The notes: generated from the letters alone by a model not told the origin. A stretch of DNA of 64,000 bases from Acinetobacter pullicarnis (GCF_006352475.1 NZ_VCMZ01000001.1:1674001-1738000); one strand, 5' to 3'; shown: positions 37,370-46,506, numbered from the stretch's first letter. Translations and numbers: made by a program.

Positions 37370-37861
37370 TTAAACATGATAAAAGTCGAGGACTGAATCA
37401 ATTTTGTCATTTAATAAAATGGTGTGCTGACGACGGATACGGAAACCATCTGCTGTTTGACGCAATAAATAGGTTACATGGCCATAGAAACAACCTTCCA
37501 AACCTTGGCGGTTATAGAGGGTTTGCCAAGCCGCTTTGGCTTCGATGTTGCCATCTTCCAAAGTTTTGACACGGATGTTGCTGACACAATGTAAAGTCCG
37601 TGGCAAAGGGGTTGCAGAGGCTGCTTTTCCTGTACGAATACGGAAGACACGGTCTTCTAAGCCAGTGCGGTCTTCATAATAAACATAAGACAAGCCCTGA
37701 TTTGGATCTTGAACATAGTTATGATCATCAATCCACTGCGGAATATGATATTCACTGTCTTCGTCATATAAGTTGATATAAGCATCCCAATCGAAGGCAT
37801 CGCAAAGTTCAGCCTTTTGAATGAGGAACTGGGAAACTGCAAAGTGAAGTTCTGCGCTCAT
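37370..37861 (-). CDS. antB: Anthranilate 1,2-dioxygenase small subunit
   Basis: 163-aa beta subunit of the ring-hydroxylating dioxygenase, with the family start VSQFLIQKAELCDAFDWDAYINLYDEDSEYHIPQWID and the ending FRIRRQHTILLNDKIDSVLDFYHV. It has a structural role in the alpha3beta3 hexamer. It sits 2 bp from antA and 11 bp from antC in one operon. Confidence 0.93.
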   Translation of the reverse strand: MSAELHFAVSQFLIQKAELCDAFDWDAYINLYDEDSEYHIPQWIDDHNYVQDPNQGLSYVYYEDRTGLEDRVFRIRTGKAASATPLPRTLHCVSNIRVKTLEDGNIEAKAAWQTLYNRQGLEGCFYGHVTYLLRQTADGFRIRRQHTILLNDKIDSVLDFYHV

Positions 37862-37863
37862 GT

Positions 37864-39300
37864 TTATACCTCATCCGTTTGGTTGGCAGGGCAGTCCGCT
37901 GCTGTCGCAGGTTCTTGACTGAGATCATGCATTTTTAAAGCTTTTTTATTTAGGCCATCCAGCAGTAAACGTTGCCAATGTCCATGTTGATTGACATAGA
38001 GTCCTTCGTGCGTGAGTTCACGACCAGTGATAACCGGTTCAATACCCAAGTCTTTTGAGTTTTGAGTCGCTTCATAGCACCAGTTTTGATGTCCGCGTGA
38101 AATATCACTCCAGCGTTCTAAGCGTGCTTGGAAGCCTTTTTGTTGCTCACGGAATTCGACCAAATCGTCCGGTGTACCGAGTCCTGAAACGTTAAAGAAG
38201 TCTTCGAACTGACGAATACGATTACGGCGTGCTTCTTTAGATTCACCTTTAACACCAATACATTGGCTAATGACTTCAGTTTTGTTCCAAGCCACAGGGC
38301 GGATAATACGCAGCTGTGAACTGATCTGATCCATAAAGAACAAGCTTGGATACAAGTTTAAGTTTCGTAAACGATGCATTGCCCATTCAGCGCGTTTAGG
38401 GCCATATTTTTCAACCAAATATGGCATAACCGTTTCATAGCCAGGACGTACGGTTGGGTTTGGCATGTCACTGAATAAAACACTGTGACCATTTTTAAAG
38501 CTGAACCAGCCATCATCTGTGGTCGAGTCACCCGCGCCTAATTTACTGTAATCGAGGGTATCTTGCTCTTCACCTTTTGATGCATTCACTTGTTGGCGAT
38601 GTTGCACAGTCGATACATAGTTATAATGCACGGTACTGACATGATAGCCATCTAAGCCATTTTCGTTTTGTAGCTTCCAGTTGCCTGCAAAGGTATAGGC
38701 AGACTTACCTTGTAATACTTCAAGCTCACCCGTTGGTGATTGCTCAACCATCAGGTCGATAAAGACTTTGGCATCGCCAAGGAAATCTTCAAGGCTGTTG
38801 GTCGCTTGCGTGTCTAAGCTAACAAATACAAAGCCACGGTAGCTGGCAATACGGCCTTGTTTTAGGCCACGGCTTGATTTATCAAAATCTTCACAATATT
38901 CATCTGGGGCTTTGACTTTAACCAAGCGACCATCTGATTTATAGCACCACGCATGGAACGGGCAGGTGAAGGTAGACTGGTTACCTTTGGCAACACGGGT
39001 CAAGGTGGCACCGCGATGTTCGCAAGCATTGACCATGGCGTGTAATTCGCCTTTGCCATCTCGGCTAATAATCATTGGTTGACGGCCAATTTGTACCGTC
39101 AAAAAGTCATTGTTATTTGCGACTTCACTTTCGTGACACGCATAAATCCAAGTTTTTTCAAAAATAAGTTCCATTTCAAGTTCAAACAGCTCTGGTGCTG
39201 TGAACATGTCTCGTGCAATTCGAAAGACACCATCTTGCGGGCGAAAGTCGGTGCATCCTTCAACGAAATTTTGCCATTCAGTAATGCTACGTGAGGCCAT
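37864..39300 (-). CDS. antA: Anthranilate 1,2-dioxygenase large subunit
   Basis: 478-aa catalytic subunit that converts anthranilate to catechol with release of CO2 and ammonia. The Rieske ligands are in CEHRGATLT and CPFHAWCY; the mononuclear iron ligands are in GLDGYHVSTVHYNY with a later Asp. From memory the sequence follows Acinetobacter AntA very closely rather than BenA. It is first in the operon and preceded by an XylS-type operator. With iifABCD it forms a full indole-to-catechol route; catechol cleavage genes are not in the window. Confidence 0.95.
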   Translation of the reverse strand: MASRSITEWQNFVEGCTDFRPQDGVFRIARDMFTAPELFELEMELIFEKTWIYACHESEVANNNDFLTVQIGRQPMIISRDGKGELHAMVNACEHRGATLTRVAKGNQSTFTCPFHAWCYKSDGRLVKVKAPDEYCEDFDKSSRGLKQGRIASYRGFVFVSLDTQATNSLEDFLGDAKVFIDLMVEQSPTGELEVLQGKSAYTFAGNWKLQNENGLDGYHVSTVHYNYVSTVQHRQQVNASKGEEQDTLDYSKLGAGDSTTDDGWFSFKNGHSVLFSDMPNPTVRPGYETVMPYLVEKYGPKRAEWAMHRLRNLNLYPSLFFMDQISSQLRIIRPVAWNKTEVISQCIGVKGESKEARRNRIRQFEDFFNVSGLGTPDDLVEFREQQKGFQARLERWSDISRGHQNWCYEATQNSKDLGIEPVITGRELTHEGLYVNQHGHWQRLLLDGLNKKALKMHDLSQEPATAADCPANQTDEV

Positions 39301-39337
39301 TGGGTCATCCTATAAGCAATGGGGGAGTTATGATTTG

Positions 39338-39400
39338 ATTTAACCGTGAATGAAGAAAGTGCACTATCCATTTATTCCGTGTCTTTATCCATTCTGTGCA
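39338..39400 (-). promoter_or_regulatory. XylS-type operator and promoter of antABC
   Basis: Reading the minus strand: TGCA-CAGAAT-GGATA (39400 to 39386), an exact fit to TGCA-N6-GGNTA; then CGGA-ATAAAT-GGATA (39379 to 39365), 21 bp later. A -10 candidate TTAAAT (39343 to 39338) follows the proximal site by 21 bp. The layout mirrors the iifA promoter. Confidence 0.7.
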
Positions 39401-39768
39401 ATTGATAGGTAAAGGATGAAAAAGCAGGCAGGGACTCTATATGTAAGTACATCACCGCAAAGGTCTTTGTCGGTAAAAGACAGAAGGATGCTTCACCCAA
39501 GTCAGAGCAGCAACGTTACTTCGGGCAGTGCAGAGAGAAGTGCTTAATGGATCCTTCGCAGGAATATGAGATGAAGTGCTGAAACTGTTTTTATTTATGT
39601 TACAAATTTGCAGACCAGTTTGAATCTCATCATTTTTACTCGCGTACTTAATAAAGTAGTTAAATGACTTAAAATGCTAAATGTTCTTAAAATAAGCGAG
39701 ATATCTGATATTTATTTTAAATAAATGATATAAGATCATATTACTTAGAGCGAATTTGGTATACAGAC

Positions 39769-39882
39769 ATGATGGATTCTATGAAAAAGAAAAATAAAGC
39801 GAGTTTTGTTTTTTTTATACTCGTTTTATATTCAATCATTGGCGCTGGATTAAGTTATTTCGTTATTCAATATCTTTTATAA
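39769..39882 (+). CDS. Small single-TM protein, 37 aa
   Basis: ATG-ATG-GAT start, Lys-rich KKKNK, then one hydrophobic helix (FVFFILVLYSIIGAGLSYFVIQYLL) to the stop. A strong terminator 38 bp after the stop and an AT-rich promoter-like region before it support a real transcript. There is no clear ribosome-binding site; a start at 39781 is also possible. The function is unknown. Confidence 0.45.
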   Translation: MMDSMKKKNKASFVFFILVLYSIIGAGLSYFVIQYLL

Positions 39883-39919
39883 ACGTATTATATTTCAATC
39901 GTTTAAGTTTATTGAAAAC

Positions 39920-39950
39920 AAAAAAGCATGGAATAAGTCCATGCTTTTTT
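39920..39950 (+). terminator. Terminator after the small TM gene
   Basis: A 12-bp stem AAAAAAGCATGG/CCATGCTTTTTT with a 7-nt loop, usable on both strands. Confidence 0.88.
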
Positions 39951-40053
39951 GTTGCCAAAAATGGACTGGGATCATTGTGGGATCAGGTTTCGAATCTTGA
40001 GGTAAGTCCAACTCGCTTATAATAGCGGAATGATTTTTATAATAATCTTGGTG

Positions 40054-40121
40054 GTGGTCTGTATTTTAATAATTATACTGACTGGTGGTCTGAAATTTAT
40101 AATAAACAATAGCGTGGTCTG
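40054..40121 (+). repeat. Three imperfect ~30-bp repeats with GTGGTCTG
   Basis: GTGGTCTG plus an AT-rich segment recurs at 40054, 40085 and 40114 (spacing 31 and 29 bp). There is no gene in 39951-40536. A minus-strand ORF at 40097-40288 is not supported. Confidence 0.5.
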
Positions 40122-40400
40122 AATTTTAAATGCTTTATTATGAATATTTTATAGGGAAAGTAAGTTTTTGATTTCGAGATTAGAGTTAACAGCCCAATCA
40201 AGTTAAATTTTTTATAATGCCAGAAAAGATCTAAACCGCGATTATAGCAGTCCTGACTTTCTGTTCGTTCTGCTTCAGTGAGTCGCACCAGATTCAGCGA
40301 TTTGGTTATTCAATATGAGGTTGAGATGTTGTCTGCATGCATTCTAGTATTAAAAGATACTGCCCATGATCACTTCATCGGATAGATGCGGTAAATCAAT

Positions 40401-40430
40401 TGTAATAATAAATAGTAATTCTTATCATGA
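40401..40430 (+). promoter_or_regulatory. Possible Fur box
   Basis: AATAATAAATAGTAATTCTT plus ATCATGA resembles overlapping Fur hexamers (NATWAT). It lies about 110 bp before a gene pair that includes a siderophore-type MFS carrier. The match is loose. Confidence 0.3.
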
Positions 40431-40536
40431 ATACGCTTTTTGCGTTGGCCAACGCACTCAATATGAATCCCGTTTAAAAAGAAAGATAAACAGATTAAAG
40501 CGTGTAAATACGCTTTAAAACAGAGGATATGGTCAG

Positions 40537-40842
40537 ATGAAAGCGCTTGCTAATCGCCTAGCGATGCAGCACCTTGTCAATGCATATGCACATGAAACCA
40601 GTAACGGTGTTTTGCTGGAAAAACAGCAACAGAATTTATCTCAACTCAGGTTTAGCCAAGGCTTAACGCTATTATCCATTTCACTCGATGCCATTCAGGC
40701 AAAATTATTGATTCCACTCTTCGATGACAGTTTGCTCGGAAGGTATCGTCTAAATATCGCTGCTGCTTTACATGCGTACGTCACCTTAGCATATACCAAT
40801 GCACTGCAATGGGCGGTGCAGAGGTGGATATGCCGAATATAA
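40537..40842 (+). CDS. Short ORF, possible remnant of a siderophore synthetase
   Basis: 101 aa. The start LANRLAMQHLVNAYAHETSNG recalls the N-terminus of IucA/IucC-type NIS synthetases (normally ~600 aa), but the ORF ends after 101 codons; a real small protein is also possible. It overlaps the following MFS gene, so the two are translated together. The family idea rests on recall of a short motif and is weak. Confidence 0.4.
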   Translation: MKALANRLAMQHLVNAYAHETSNGVLLEKQQQNLSQLRFSQGLTLLSISLDAIQAKLLIPLFDDSLLGRYRLNIAAALHAYVTLAYTNALQWAVQRWICRI

Positions 40843-42098
40843 ACAGATCAGTAGGAGGAACACCCAGCCCGAATACCAAACCAAAAATCACCGCTCTGGG
40901 CTTGAGTGTGGTGATTGCGTTGTATTTGGCGCATGCCTTACCGCTGTATTTTTACAATGTGGCCTTGCCAGCTATTTTACGCCATCAAGGTGTCGATCTG
41001 CGCTGGATTGGTATGCTCTCTTTGCTTTATATCCCGTGGGTGTTTAAGTTCTTTTGGGCACCATTGATTGATCGTTACTATGTCAAAAAGCTGGGTAAAC
41101 GTAAGACTTGGCTGTTGTTCACTCAAGTTGCGTTGGTGATTGGCATACTTGCATTGGCATTGACTCAATTTTCTTATGGCATCGTGGTTTTTGTGGTGAT
41201 TGGCCTATGGATTTCCAGCTTTGCCGCAACGCAGGATATTGCGATTGATGGTTATACCGTCGAAGCTTTTGCTGAGTCTGAATATCGGCTAGGCAGTATG
41301 GCACAAAGCATTGGGATTGCTTTAGGCAGCATGCTGGGCGGTGCTGCCATTCTCTGGTTATATCAATATTATGCTTGGCAATTTGCCTTGATCGGTTTAG
41401 CTGCAATGACTTTTTTGACGATGATGGCGGTGTTTTTTATTCATGAGCCATTTGCAGATAAAGCGATTGCCACGCAGCCGCCCAGCCTGAGACAAGCTTT
41501 TAAACGGCCTGAAATTTTATCGGCATTGACGCTTATTTTATGTTATCGCTTGGTCGAAGCACCTGCGATGGCGATGTTAAATCCTATGTTGATTGATCAG
41601 CAATGGTCACTGGCGCAGATTGGTGTATTGATGTCGGTGGTGGGAGCTGGCGTTGGATTGTTGGCTGCGGTCACCACCACATTGCTATTGAAGAAAATAC
41701 AGGCCACCCAGTTACTGATTTGGACCGGCTGGTGTCGAACACTGCTCTATGCTTTGATTGGCGTTTCAATTGTACTGGGCTGGTTCAATCAAGGGCAGCT
41801 GTTGCTCGGTATGTATGTGGTGGCGATGTTGGCCATTCGCTATATCGCAATGACCTCGCTGTATGCCTTTTTTATGCAGTGTTGCTCAAAACAACAAGCG
41901 GGTACAGATTTCACCTTATTGGTCTGCTTTGAATTGTTGATTTATTTCATCGGTGGCACGGTTTCAGGCTTTCTGGCGCAGTCACTGGGATATGGTCATT
42001 TCTATCTGCTTTTGGCGGTTGCCTCAGTCATCAGTATTGTATTTAGTCAGCGTATTGTAATGAAAAGCAAAGTATTTGATCACTCGCCCTCATCTTAG
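40830..42098 (+). CDS. MFS transporter, AmpG/RhtX-FptX siderophore type
   Basis: 422 aa with 12 hydrophobic segments. SLLYIPWVFKFFWAPLIDRYY and FAATQDIAIDGYTVEAF match the AmpG-like branch that includes the siderophore carriers RhtX and FptX. The start at 40830 follows GAGGTGG; the longer ORF from 40809 is possible. Coupling to the preceding ORF and a nearby Fur-like sequence favour siderophore or iron-chelate traffic. Muropeptide transport (AmpG itself) is the main alternative. Confidence 0.75.
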   Translation: MPNINRSVGGTPSPNTKPKITALGLSVVIALYLAHALPLYFYNVALPAILRHQGVDLRWIGMLSLLYIPWVFKFFWAPLIDRYYVKKLGKRKTWLLFTQVALVIGILALALTQFSYGIVVFVVIGLWISSFAATQDIAIDGYTVEAFAESEYRLGSMAQSIGIALGSMLGGAAILWLYQYYAWQFALIGLAAMTFLTMMAVFFIHEPFADKAIATQPPSLRQAFKRPEILSALTLILCYRLVEAPAMAMLNPMLIDQQWSLAQIGVLMSVVGAGVGLLAAVTTTLLLKKIQATQLLIWTGWCRTLLYALIGVSIVLGWFNQGQLLLGMYVVAMLAIRYIAMTSLYAFFMQCCSKQQAGTDFTLLVCFELLIYFIGGTVSGFLAQSLGYGHFYLLLAVASVISIVFSQRIVMKSKVFDHSPSS

Positions 42099-42158
42099 AA
42101 CAAAAGTCTCAGACCAATGAGGAATAACGATGCTTTGAAAAAGGAGAGCTGACTGGTA

Positions 42159-42365
42159 TTATTTTTTAAATATTTTAATTGTCTGTCTAATTTCACCTTT
42201 ATATTTAATATAGAGCACAGAGATTGTTAATACGCTGGAGATCACAAGACATATAAAAAAAGCAGTATCTATCATGAGTGGATAATCTATAAGATAACTT
42301 ATGATTGCCAAACTAAAATTTGATATTCCAAAATACTCCATAAATGATGTTTTTATGATTTTCAT
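42159..42365 (-). CDS. Possible small membrane protein, 68 aa
   Basis: Two hydrophobic stretches (FSLAIISYLIDYPLMIDTAFFICLVISSVLTISVLYI) and a Lys-rich end. No ribosome-binding site or family is recognised, and the surrounding 42099-42777 is very AT-rich, so a chance ORF is possible. Nothing else is seen in that spacer. Confidence 0.35.
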   Translation of the reverse strand: MKIIKTSFMEYFGISNFSLAIISYLIDYPLMIDTAFFICLVISSVLTISVLYIKYKGEIRQTIKIFKK

Positions 42366-42777
42366 TATATGATCAACTCAATTACATGGGTTTTATATGA
42401 CAAGAAAACACCTTGTAATCATACTAATTTGGGCGAGTATAAATCAATAGGATGTATTATAGAAAATGATCATTAATCAAAAATACAAGCTTGTGAATTG
42501 ACTTATCTAAGAGTTATTTATTTAAATACAGTAACTTATATTATTGTATGCAGTGTTTGTTCTTAATTTATTTTGATTGTGGGGAAACTTGAATGATATC
42601 TTGGATATTAATGTAAGGTGCTAGCTGTATATTTTAATTTTATTTAAATAATTCATATTGTGATTTAAATATAGGATGCTGCTCAATTTTATTTTATTAA
42701 ATATGATGCTATATATGTTTTGGGTGAGGTGGTTTTTTTTTTGCATACTAATTTATATTAAAAAGCCAAGTCATATT

Positions 42778-42811
42778 AAAAAGCCCAGTCAAATTGAACT
42801 GGGCTTTTTAA
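42778..42811 (-). terminator. Terminator of rlmL
   Basis: A strong stem AAAAAGCCCAG/CTGGGCTTTTT with T-runs on both strands, ~35 bp after the rlmL stop. A partial AAAAAGCC copy precedes it. Confidence 0.9.
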
Positions 42812-42844
42812 TATACGGAAAAAGGGCTTTAGCACCCATTATGC

Positions 42845-45115
42845 TTAAACAGCGAAGTGTTTAATTTTCCATGCACGGTGAATCTTGGTATTACGTTTAA
42901 AATCGGGGCCAATGGTGTCAGCACTAATTTCTTCTGTATCATACATGGCTTCGATTTCTGGTTCCATTTCAAAACCACGGAAGTTATTTGAGAAATATAA
43001 CGTTCCTTCAGAGGTGAGACGGTTCATCGCACGTTTTAATAATGACAAGTGATCACGTTGAATATCGAAGGTACCGTGGAATTTCTTCGAGTTCGAGAAG
43101 GTTGGTGGATCAATAAAGATCAGGTCATATTGCTCATGACCTTCTTTAAGCCACTCAAAACAATCCGCAGCAAAGAACTGATGTTGTTCATCTGGGTGAT
43201 CAACAGTTAAGCCATTCAATGCAAAGTTCTCTTTAGACCAATTCAAATAAGTATTGGATAAATCGACACTGGTGGTACTGGCTGCGCCACCCAGTGCGGC
43301 ATGTAAACTTGCCGTTGAGGTGTAGCTATATAAATTCAGTACGTGCTTGCCTTTGGCTTCATTGGCAATACGCAAACGCATTTGACGGTGATCAAGGAAC
43401 AAACCAGTATCGAGATAATCGGTCAGATTCACCAAGATCCGCGCTTTGCCTTCACGCACAATAAAGCGTTTAGAAACGGTACTTTGTTTGGTGTACTGGC
43501 TTTTGCCTTCTTGACGTGCACGAGTTTTAATAAAGATCGCATCACGACCTAAACCTGTCACAGCACGAATCGCAGCAAGCGCTAAGTTAAAGCGTTTTTT
43601 GGCTTTTTCAGGATCAATAATTTTTGGTGGTGCATATTCTTGCACATGCAAACGTTCGCCATATAAATCGACCGCGACATTAAAGTCTGGTAAGTCCGCA
43701 TCATATAAACGTAGGCAATGTACACCGTCTTTAACCGCCCACTTTTTCAAAGCTTGAATATTTTTTTGGAAACGGTTGGTAAAATCTTCAGCGCCTTCAA
43801 TTGCTTCAAACTGTTGCGGTTGCCAAGTGGCTAACCATGGTGCAGTTGATGCAGGAGTTTTGATTACACCCGAACGAATATAGATTGGCAATTTACCATT
43901 CATCAAACGCAGTGTTTGCGGGTCATGAATGGCCAATACATCGGCTTGCTCAATTTGTGATGCAATAATCGCTGCAAATTGTTGTGGGAAATGCTGTTGT
44001 AGTTGCCCAGACAAGCCTAAGTAAAATGCACGATTTGAGGCTTTTTCACCTAGACGTTCACCATAAGGTGGGTTGGTGACAATGAATGCAGATTTATTTT
44101 CATTTTCAAACGCAGGCCAATCGGCAAGGGTACGTTCTTCGATTTTAATTTGATCGAGTACCGACTCAAACCCAGCGGCAATAATGTTTTGCTTGGTGGC
44201 TTTAACCGCTTCCCAGTCAGCATCATAGGCATAAAAATCAGGAAGTGGGTTTTCTAAGGCTTTTTCATGACGATCGAGCGCTTCAGCTTTAATCGACATC
44301 CACAACTCATGGTCGTGACCATTCCAACCATTGAAACCAAAATTACGCACTAAACCTGGTGCACGATCGGTCAGCATCATTAATGATTCAATAATGAATG
44401 TTCCAGAACCGCACATTGGATCGAGGATAAGCTCAGGCTGACGTTTGAGTAATTCTGCACGTTGTAAAATTGCTGCAGCCAAGTTTTCTTTAATAGGGGC
44501 ATCGGTCATAAAACGGCGATAGCCGCGCTTATGCAGAGAATCACCAGATAAATCGAGACAGAAAGTATGTTCGGTTTTACCTGCCAAAATATACATGGTG
44601 ATTTCTGGTTGTTTGGTGTCGATATTGGGACGACGACCAACCGCATCCATAAATGCATCCACTACACCATCTTTTGCTCTAAGTGTGGCAAATTGGGTAT
44701 TTACTTTGATATCACGTTCCACATGTAGGCGAATCGCAAAGGTGCTTTGTGGTGCAAAAATTAAAGACCAATCAAAGGCATTGGCGCCTTCATACAGTTC
44801 TTCTGCAACATCACGTGCATCGTGGGTAAATTCGATTGGGTGGCTATGGATTGGCATCAATACACGTGAAGCCAAACGCGACCACATACAGATACGATAG
44901 GCGTTTTCTAATGTGCCTTTAAAAACCAAGCGGCCTGGGAAACGTTCAATATTTTCAACACCCAAACCGTTTAATTCTTCTACAAGCAGTGCTTCTAATC
45001 CGTCTGCACAAGTGACCCAATAGGTCGATAAACGTGGTTTTGAGTTCATGTAATGTTCCAAAGCTGCTTCGCAATCGGCTATTTTAGCGTATTTTTGCAT
45101 AGAAAACTTAGCCAT
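42845..45115 (-). CDS. rlmL: Bifunctional 23S rRNA methyltransferase RlmKL
   Basis: 756 aa, the usual length. An N-terminal THUMP domain (~residues 60-180) precedes the RlmL N2-G2445 methyltransferase with LDPMCGSGTFIIES and the NPPYGERLG catalytic motif. The C-terminal RlmK domain (G2069 N7) has VLNLYSYTSTASLHAALGGA and IFIDPPTFSNSKK. It modifies 23S rRNA before 50S assembly. The start at 45115 lacks a strong ribosome-binding site; the Met at residue 6 or 23 is a possible alternative. Confidence 0.95.
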   Translation of the reverse strand: MAKFSMQKYAKIADCEAALEHYMNSKPRLSTYWVTCADGLEALLVEELNGLGVENIERFPGRLVFKGTLENAYRICMWSRLASRVLMPIHSHPIEFTHDARDVAEELYEGANAFDWSLIFAPQSTFAIRLHVERDIKVNTQFATLRAKDGVVDAFMDAVGRRPNIDTKQPEITMYILAGKTEHTFCLDLSGDSLHKRGYRRFMTDAPIKENLAAAILQRAELLKRQPELILDPMCGSGTFIIESLMMLTDRAPGLVRNFGFNGWNGHDHELWMSIKAEALDRHEKALENPLPDFYAYDADWEAVKATKQNIIAAGFESVLDQIKIEERTLADWPAFENENKSAFIVTNPPYGERLGEKASNRAFYLGLSGQLQQHFPQQFAAIIASQIEQADVLAIHDPQTLRLMNGKLPIYIRSGVIKTPASTAPWLATWQPQQFEAIEGAEDFTNRFQKNIQALKKWAVKDGVHCLRLYDADLPDFNVAVDLYGERLHVQEYAPPKIIDPEKAKKRFNLALAAIRAVTGLGRDAIFIKTRARQEGKSQYTKQSTVSKRFIVREGKARILVNLTDYLDTGLFLDHRQMRLRIANEAKGKHVLNLYSYTSTASLHAALGGAASTTSVDLSNTYLNWSKENFALNGLTVDHPDEQHQFFAADCFEWLKEGHEQYDLIFIDPPTFSNSKKFHGTFDIQRDHLSLLKRAMNRLTSEGTLYFSNNFRGFEMEPEIEAMYDTEEISADTIGPDFKRNTKIHRAWKIKHFAV

Positions 45116-45246
45116 TCACTGCTGCTGATTCGGGCTAGTGTATTTTTTATGCGGAATAACTCAATCTTAGGGTAATAACATGGCTTGTAAATTAAATTGT
45201 TTACCCAATTAAAACTAAATCATAAAAAAGCAACGGATGCAGTCGG

Positions 45247-45852
45247 ATGATGACCCTTATTATTTCCATGTTTAGTTTTGCATTATCGATGTCGATTTCA
45301 CCGGGGCCAGTGAACTTTACGACACTGAGCAGTGCCATGAATTATGGCTTTAAAAACACCTTTGCTTTTGTGTCGGGTGCCACCATTGGATTCAGTTTAT
45401 TACTCGCAGCGGTATGTTTTGGCTTGGCGCAACTGTTTAATAGCTATCCTATCCTTCTTGATCTGATTACCGCAGCCGGTTCACTACTATTGCTTTGGAT
45501 GGGATGGAAAATCTTTGCGGCACAACCCGAACAGGTCAACATCCAAGCGGTCGCCAAAGCGCCAAACTTTATGCAAGGGGTCTTGATGCAATGGCTAAAT
45601 CCTAAAGCATGGATTGCGGCATTTGCAGGGGCTGCGGCATTTTCAGTACGTCAAAAAAACTCAGATCTTATATTATTTATTGCGATTTATTTTGTGGTTT
45701 GCTATTTGTCATTATTGTGCTGGGCGATTTTAGGCGAAAAAATGGCGGTGTTTTTAAAGCAAAGTCATCGGGTGAAAATCATGAATCGAGTCATGGGTAT
45801 TGCCTTAATGTTGATTGCTGTGGATATTGGTATGAGTCGATTGCTCGGTTAA
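45247..45852 (+). CDS. LysE/RhtB-family amino-acid exporter
   Basis: 201 aa with about six membrane segments. The N-terminal SMSISPGPVNFTTLSSAMNYGFKNTFAFVSGATIGFSLL is the LysE family signature, and MQWLNPKAWIAAFAGAAAF is the conserved mid motif. It probably exports an amino acid or amino-acid derivative; the substrate is not predictable. Divergent from rlmL. Confidence 0.9.
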   Translation: MMTLIISMFSFALSMSISPGPVNFTTLSSAMNYGFKNTFAFVSGATIGFSLLLAAVCFGLAQLFNSYPILLDLITAAGSLLLLWMGWKIFAAQPEQVNIQAVAKAPNFMQGVLMQWLNPKAWIAAFAGAAAFSVRQKNSDLILFIAIYFVVCYLSLLCWAILGEKMAVFLKQSHRVKIMNRVMGIALMLIAVDIGMSRLLG

Positions 45853-45906
45853 ATATTTGATGTGTCTGATGGATTGTATTTAGCCTAAGCAGGAGTATGT
45901 AGAACG

Positions 45907-46197
45907 ATGACTGTTTATAAAGCCGTGCTGAATTGGCATTTACCGGCCACTCAATATATGCCAATGATTCAAGCCAATCGACCGATGTATTTTATTACTC
46001 ACCTTGTGGATCATCCCAAATGCCAGCATTGGAGTGTGGTACTTAACGTTGATCAAAATCAAATGGATCTGGCTCAGTTGCATTTTTTAATGGGGGATCA
46101 GGCGACGAGTATGAGTTTAGGTGATGTTTTGACCCTATATCATGGTCCAACTGCTGTTGCGGAGGTACGTGTTATTGCAGGGTTAATGGATACATAA
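45907..46197 (+). CDS. Hypothetical protein, 96 aa
   Basis: Soluble protein with no recognised family and no catalytic motif. It starts after AGGAGTATGTAGAACG, giving an adequate ribosome-binding site. It follows the LysE gene by 54 bp and may share its transcript. Confidence 0.6.
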   Translation: MTVYKAVLNWHLPATQYMPMIQANRPMYFITHLVDHPKCQHWSVVLNVDQNQMDLAQLHFLMGDQATSMSLGDVLTLYHGPTAVAEVRVIAGLMDT

Positions 46198-46368
46198 AAC
46201 ATCGTCTTATATCTTCTATGAATTTGGTGGTTGTAGATAGTCGATACCGTTCATATTGGAAATAAGACTAAGCCAAAATTTAACAACGCAGGTTTTACAT
46301 TCAATAAATCTTCCTATGGGTTAAAGCCGTTGCTATATTCTTTGTCTAAAATAAATAAGAGCAAGCAG

Positions 46369-46506
46369 ATGCCAATAGTCACGATAGATGTGAGACAACA
46401 GTACCCAGCAGCGTTAGAAGTGAAAATCATGCAGGCAGTGCGTGCGGCCTTCCACCAAAGAGTGGATGGAACAGTCGCTACTCAATTAAATACTTTAAAA
46501 TTTTAA
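46369..46506 (+). pseudogene. Truncated tautomerase-like ORF, 45 aa
   Basis: MPIVTIDVRQQYPAALEVKIMQAVRAAF carries the Pro-1 start and first strand-helix of the 4-oxalocrotonate tautomerase family. The rest (residues 29-45) does not resemble the family, and the ORF then stops. Family members have 60-130 residues, so it looks like a decayed gene with the catalytic Pro kept. The family call is from recall. Confidence 0.5.

Noticed and set aside
40097-40288. 63-aa minus-strand ORF in the 40-kb spacer
   Set aside because: No family, no ribosome-binding site, and part lies over the GTGGTCTG repeats.
42676-42864. 62-aa plus-strand ORF before rlmL
   Set aside because: It spans the rlmL terminator and ends inside rlmL; the repeated KKPSHIKKPS arises from the terminator repeats.
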